Positions 26,185 to 29,738 of a DNA stretch of 29,738 nt are shown piece by piece; the stretch's first letter is position 1; every line of letters begins with the position of its first letter. The position numbers and the translations under genes are program-made. This DNA is from a virus. The DNA is taken from positions 1-29,738 of the IMG/VR virus record IMGVR_UViG_3300046011_004799; one strand, 5' to 3'. Below the pieces are notes generated by a model that searched no databases, was not told the DNA's origin, and saw only the letters and a program-made list of their open reading frames with translations.

Positions 26185-27232
26185 TAAACCAATAAGACAT
26201 AATAAAGTTAATACAACTATTAACTCATTACTTATAGATGGTGAATATCTTTTAAAACAAGGGTTTCATGGTACCAAGCAGCTACAAGGTAAAGAAGGTA
26301 GCGTTGGTACCATATTCCATTTTATTAACACCATTAAGAGGTTCTATCAAGATTACGCAGTCACAAAGGTTGTTGTATTTTGGGAAGGTAAAGGGTCTAA
26401 AGATTATAGACAAGGTTACTATCCATACTACAAACAAAACCGTGACAACAAAGTAACGATTGATGAAAAACACGATTTGGATCGACAAAGAATCCGAATC
26501 AAACAATACCTAGAGGAATTATCAATTAGACAGGTTGAAATTGATGGATGTGAGGCCGATGATGGTATAGCATACTATTCAATGAACTCGGTTAATGAGA
26601 GTAAGATTGTTTATACAAATGATCGTGACTTATTACAATTATTGGATGAAAATACGAAAGTATGTTTGACAATAAAGGGTGCTAAGGTTATGATTAATAT
26701 GGATAATTTTGACAGCTATTTTGATTACCACTATTCAAATGTTGGTATTATTAAAATGATTGCTGGTGATACAAGCGACAACATATCTGGTTTACAAAAT
26801 ATTGGTGAACAAAAAGTGTTAAAATATTTCCCAGAAATAAAAAAACAAACCGTTAACCAGGATTGGGTTATCGATAGAACGAAAGAGTTATTGATTGAAA
26901 AACCGAATGATAAAACGTTGAATACTATCATTAACGGTGAAACCAAATGGGGTACATACGGAACGGATTATTTTTCAGTAATGAATAAAATAATTAATCT
27001 CAAAGAACCACATGTTACTGACGAATTAAAGGAAGCTATTAGTGAGATGGTTAATGAAACTTTGTCACCTGAAGGACGTGGTGGTATCAAAAAAATCATG
27101 GAAATGATGAAAGAAGATGAATTGTTAAATTTTTTACCAAGAAATGATGATAGTTTTTTTACCTTTTGGTCTTCATTTATAACAATAATAAAGAAGGAAG
27201 AAAGTTTATACCATAAAAAAAAGATGTTATAA
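26174..27232 (+). CDS. rnh: RNase H / FEN-type 5'-3' exonuclease, T4 Rnh-like (352 aa)
   Basis: This family removes RNA primers and 5' flaps from lagging-strand fragments. Metal-binding positions are visible in order: Asp22 (LLIDGEYLL), the segment VVVFWEG with Glu71 where an Asp is usual, the Y-x3-R type helix Y-Y-K-Q-N-R (85-90), E127/D129/D130 (CEADDGIAYY), D150/D152 (YTNDRDLLQLL) and D199/D202 with the helix-hairpin motif (AGDTSDNISG, then IGEQKVLKYF). T4 RNase H has 305 residues. I chose the ATG at 26174, which overlaps the uvsX stop by 11 nt. An in-frame ATG at 26144 would give 362 residues but a 41-nt overlap and a non-conserved extra arm. The protein may also act as a repair exonuclease. 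Confidence 0.85.
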   Translation: MKINKPIRHNKVNTTINSLLIDGEYLLKQGFHGTKQLQGKEGSVGTIFHFINTIKRFYQDYAVTKVVVFWEGKGSKDYRQGYYPYYKQNRDNKVTIDEKHDLDRQRIRIKQYLEELSIRQVEIDGCEADDGIAYYSMNSVNESKIVYTNDRDLLQLLDENTKVCLTIKGAKVMINMDNFDSYFDYHYSNVGIIKMIAGDTSDNISGLQNIGEQKVLKYFPEIKKQTVNQDWVIDRTKELLIEKPNDKTLNTIINGETKWGTYGTDYFSVMNKIINLKEPHVTDELKEAISEMVNETLSPEGRGGIKKIMEMMKEDELLNFLPRNDDSFFTFWSSFITIIKKEESLYHKKKML

Positions 27233-27267
27233 AACACAAAAAAATGATCAAAAAAAAGGTTCATAAT

Positions 27268-27298
27268 TTGGTTTTACGATCAACTTTTATTACTATTA
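27268..27298 (+). promoter_or_regulatory. Possible weak promoter before the 160-aa gene
   Basis: TTG (27268-27270), a 20-nt spacer and TACTATTA (27291-27298) repeat the spacing and first four bases of the strong promoter before the ssDNA-binding protein gene, but the TTTG end is not kept. The 81-nt gap is the longest within the replication module, which makes a promoter plausible here. Confidence 0.3.
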
Positions 27299-27313
27299 TA
27301 TAAAATATAAAAA

Positions 27314-27796
27314 ATGTATACAACACAAAAAACAAATAACATGGAAGAAAAAAGAGAGCAACGTAAATTTGAGTTTACGCTTTATCTAAACGACAACATT
27401 ATCGTACAAAGATTCTTTAACATTATCGGTTTTAATAACAAAGCGATAAACTCAATGAACTTTAAACATGCGATGGATGAAAACGTTTCGTTGATTAAAA
27501 GTATTTTAAAAGACAAAGCATCAGACTTTATGACTGAACACCACAGGCATTTCTTTGAAATACCAAATTATGAACAAAATGGTTCTAAAGACGCGATGAA
27601 AATTGTGATTAAACATGATGGTAATGTAATTTCTTACAGAGAATGGGATGCAACCATTTACCCTGTTAAAATTAGATACACAGTTGATATTCGTCAGCAC
27701 ATCTATGAATTGATTACACGTGTTCAAAAATGTTTATGCACACCAACAAGAGAGTTAGAGACAGAATACCTTGGATATAGTTTACGAACACAATAA
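27314..27796 (+). CDS. Replication-module protein of unknown function (160 aa)
   Basis: No family is recognised. The sequence has a beta-rich beginning (RKFEFTLYLNDNIIVQRFFN), a helical middle (AINSMNFKHAMDENVSLIKS and onward), a second beta part (MKIVIKHDGNVISYREWDAT) and a helical end with a Cys-Leu-Cys pair. An ATG at 27341 (MEEKREQ) is an alternative start that would remove a polar 9-residue arm. It lies between the 5'-3' exonuclease and the replicative helicase and ends 13 nt before the latter. A helicase-loader or other replication accessory role is possible from position alone; T4 gp59 is longer (217 aa) and no clear similarity is seen. Confidence 0.7.
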   Translation: MYTTQKTNNMEEKREQRKFEFTLYLNDNIIVQRFFNIIGFNNKAINSMNFKHAMDENVSLIKSILKDKASDFMTEHHRHFFEIPNYEQNGSKDAMKIVIKHDGNVISYREWDATIYPVKIRYTVDIRQHIYELITRVQKCLCTPTRELETEYLGYSLRTQ

Positions 27797-27809
27797 AATT
27801 AAAAATTAA

Positions 27810-29222
27810 ATGGCTAAAATAATAAGCAGCTTTGAAGATTTAGGTAAAGATTTTCAATTACAATTAATAAATGAAATAGTTACAGACCACAAATTTGGTG
27901 AATCAATAATAGATATTATTGAACCAAAATATTTTCCATCCGAGGCCTTCCAAAAGATTGCTCACATAATTAAGAACTACCATAAAGAACACGATGTGTT
28001 ATTAAATTTTCCATCGTTAAGACTTGAGGTTAAAAATGAAATTGGGCCAGAGTTTGAAGCTTTTAGAACGCAATTAGATGATACTATCAACGATATAGAA
28101 AATTGTAAAGTTGGTAACCTAAACACACAGAATAACGCTAAAAAATTCTGTAAATTACAATCAATACGTAGTGCTGTAAATGAGATAAAAACGAAATTAG
28201 ATCGTGGTGTTATTTCAGACTACGATGAAATCGAAAAAAAGATTAAAGATGCTATCACTTTTAAAGAAGAACAGGATCCCATCTTATTATTCGATAACAT
28301 AGACAAAGTCTTATCAGAAGACTATAGAGACCCAATGCCAACAGGTATTCAGGGTATCGATGACTGCACAAAAGGTGGGTTATCAAAAGGTGAGGTTGGT
28401 TTAGTTATTGCACCACTTGGTGTTGGTAAAACAACTTTCTTAACAAAAGTTGCTAGTAGCGCATTCCTTAGTGGAAGAACTGTATTACAAATATTTTTTG
28501 AGGATAAAGAAGAAGCTGTACAGAGAAAACATTTTTCAGCTTTAACAAAAATACCGCTTTCTGAGTTATCAGAAAATAAAGCTTTGATTCAAACAAAAAT
28601 CAAAGCTATTAAAGAGGAATACAAAAACAATTTGTATTTACAGAAATTACCAGCCGATGGTGTTACGATAAATAAAATCAAAAACATCATTAAAAAAATC
28701 AATTCTAAAGGTACTAAAGTTGATATGCTTGTTTTAGACTACATTGACTGTCTTTCCATGGAGAAAGAAACTTCAAATTCAGAGGAGTGGTCAAATGAAG
28801 GTAAAATCATGCGTGCGTTTGAAAGTATGGTAGATGAGATGAATGTTGCTGGTTGGACCGCAACCCAAGGTAATAGAAGTTCAACAAGTGTTGAGGTGGT
28901 TAAGACTGAAAATATGGGTGGTAACCTTAAAAAAGCGCAGATTGCTCACTTTATTATGAGTATTGGTAAAACTCTTGAACAAAAAGATCATAAGGTTGCA
29001 ACAATATCAATCCTTAAAAACCGTATGGGTGATGATGGTATGATATTTAAAGATTGTTTATTTGACAATTCAAGGATTTTAATCGATACAAATGATATGT
29101 TAACGGAAAAAGGTTTTGAGACTCAAAAACAACAGCAAAGTGTTGAGGTTAGAAGGAAATACTTAGAGGGGTTAAAAAAAGATAAAGAAGAAACAACAGA
29201 AATTAGTGAAGGTTTAGGATAA
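27810..29222 (+). CDS. Replicative DNA helicase, DnaB/gp41-type (470 aa)
   Basis: A hexameric 5'-3' helicase that unwinds the fork and works with primase. Residues 1-80 resemble the helical N-terminal domain of DnaB. A linker helix follows, then the RecA-fold motor: Walker A APLGVGKTT (201-209), catalytic Glu231 (FFEDKEE), Walker B DMLVLDY with Asp310, Gln353 in TATQGNR, and the Lys403/Arg405 pair (ILKNRMG) as the arginine-finger region. The length nearly equals T4 gp41 (475 aa). The C-terminal 35 residues are charged and perhaps disordered, a usual place for partner binding. No primase gene is seen in the window. The ATG at 27810 follows the preceding stop by 13 nt. Confidence 0.85.
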   Translation: MAKIISSFEDLGKDFQLQLINEIVTDHKFGESIIDIIEPKYFPSEAFQKIAHIIKNYHKEHDVLLNFPSLRLEVKNEIGPEFEAFRTQLDDTINDIENCKVGNLNTQNNAKKFCKLQSIRSAVNEIKTKLDRGVISDYDEIEKKIKDAITFKEEQDPILLFDNIDKVLSEDYRDPMPTGIQGIDDCTKGGLSKGEVGLVIAPLGVGKTTFLTKVASSAFLSGRTVLQIFFEDKEEAVQRKHFSALTKIPLSELSENKALIQTKIKAIKEEYKNNLYLQKLPADGVTINKIKNIIKKINSKGTKVDMLVLDYIDCLSMEKETSNSEEWSNEGKIMRAFESMVDEMNVAGWTATQGNRSSTSVEVVKTENMGGNLKKAQIAHFIMSIGKTLEQKDHKVATISILKNRMGDDGMIFKDCLFDNSRILIDTNDMLTEKGFETQKQQQSVEVRRKYLEGLKKDKEETTEISEGLG

Positions 29223-29263
29223 TAAACGTATCTTTACCCATATTTATTTAAACAATAAAAATT

Positions 29264-29738
29264 ATGCAAGAAAAAATTTTACAGGAAAATCCAAATAGAT
29301 TTGTTATTTTCCCTATTGAACACAACGACATTTGGGAGTTCTACAAACAACATCAGGCTGCGTTTTGGACAGCTGAAGAAGTCGATTTATCTAACGATAC
29401 CAGGGATTGGCAAAACTTAACGGATAATGAAAGGTATTTTATTAAAAACATTTTATCATTCTTTGCTTCATCGGATGGTATTGTTAATGAAAACCTTGCT
29501 GAGAATTTTTTAAAAGAAGTGCAATACCCAGAGGCTAAGTTCTTTTATGGGATTCAGATTGCCATGGAAAATATCCACAGCCTTATGTATTCTTTGTTGA
29601 TTGATACTTACATATCAAATGCACAAGAAAAACTAGAAAGTTTCAGGGCATTGGAACATTTACCAGCGGTACAGAAAAAAGCTAATTGGGCTTTGAACTG
29701 GATTGAAAACGCTTCTTTTCAAGAAAGATTGGTTGTCT
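29264..29738 (+). CDS. nrdB: Class I ribonucleotide reductase small (beta) subunit, 5' part
   Basis: This subunit houses the di-iron centre and tyrosyl radical needed to reduce ribonucleoside diphosphates, supplying dNTPs for phage replication. The visible 158 residues include [12 protein letters not shown] (about 34-45), Asp71 ([10 protein letters not shown]) as the first iron ligand, and the E-x2-H-x3-Y motif: Glu102, His105 and Tyr109 ([10 protein letters not shown]), matching E. coli Glu115, His118 and the radical Tyr122. Later ligands lie beyond the window; the frame is open to the edge. T4 NrdB has 388 residues. The ATG at 29264 is the only suitable start, 41 nt after the helicase stop. 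Confidence 0.93.
   Translation, partial: MQEKILQENPNRFVIFPIEHNDIWEFYKQHQAAFWTAEEVDLSNDTRDWQNLTDNERYFIKNILSFFASSDGIVNENLAENFLKEVQYPEAKFFYGIQIAMENIHSLMYSLLIDTYISNAQEKLESFRALEHLPAVQKKANWALNWIENASFQERLVV

Noticed and set aside
29229-29236. TATCTTTA before nrdB as a Bacteroidota -7 element
   Set aside because: The last G is missing and no TTG lies 19-21 nt upstream, so it is too weak to call.

Overview
The window reads as part of a large, AT-rich, T4-like contractile-tailed phage genome (or a phage contig from a metagenome). All genes lie on the + strand, packed with overlaps or short gaps. Two kinds of evidence point to a Bacteroidota host. First, no gene start is preceded by a recognisable Shine-Dalgarno sequence; the leaders are A/T-rich, as is usual in that phylum. 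Second, the promoter before the ssDNA-binding protein gene (24091-24121) is a clean TTG-N20-TAnnTTTG element, the Bacteroidota housekeeping consensus. TAG is not recoded: every gene reads through without in-frame TAG, and one gene ends on TAG.

Positions 1-22705 form the tail and baseplate module. After the 3' end of an unidentified gene (2-121) come a probable tape measure protein (175-2934), a 2953-residue baseplate-like protein (2972-11833), a small gp53/LysM-like wedge protein (11842-12159), a 963-residue probable baseplate protein (12152-15043) and a 2552-residue hub-like protein (15047-22705). The 2953-residue protein starts with ten 58-60-residue repeats, carries a conserved baseplate-type motif and a probable OmpA-like peptidoglycan-binding region, and has a collagen-like Gly-Thr-Ser tract near its C-terminus. 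The 2552-residue protein ends in a tail lysozyme domain followed by an SGNH esterase-like domain. The arrangement suggests a baseplate that binds, cuts and perhaps de-esterifies the cell wall. gp53 next to the tail-lysozyme gene recalls the T4 53-5 neighbourhood.

Positions 22786-24064 hold three small genes of unknown function (75, 248 and 101 residues). The 248-residue product has an acidic Ala/Pro-rich repeat section and a coiled coil.

Positions 24065-29738 form the DNA replication and nucleotide module. It contains a promoter, a gp32-like ssDNA-binding protein, a strong two-tier terminator, a UvsX/RecA-like recombinase, an RNase H/FEN-type 5'-3' exonuclease, an unknown 160-residue protein, a DnaB/gp41-type replicative helicase and the 5' part of the class I ribonucleotide reductase small subunit (nrdB), cut by the window end. 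The gp32-like protein is unusual: the three zinc-binding cysteines of T4 gp32 are missing, and its C-terminus ends in D-D-L-P-F, like bacterial SSB.

There is no sign of tRNA genes, CRISPR arrays, insertion sequences or integration functions. All assignments come from reading motifs by eye. The large structural proteins are placed mainly by context and a few motifs, while the replication enzymes have clear catalytic signatures.
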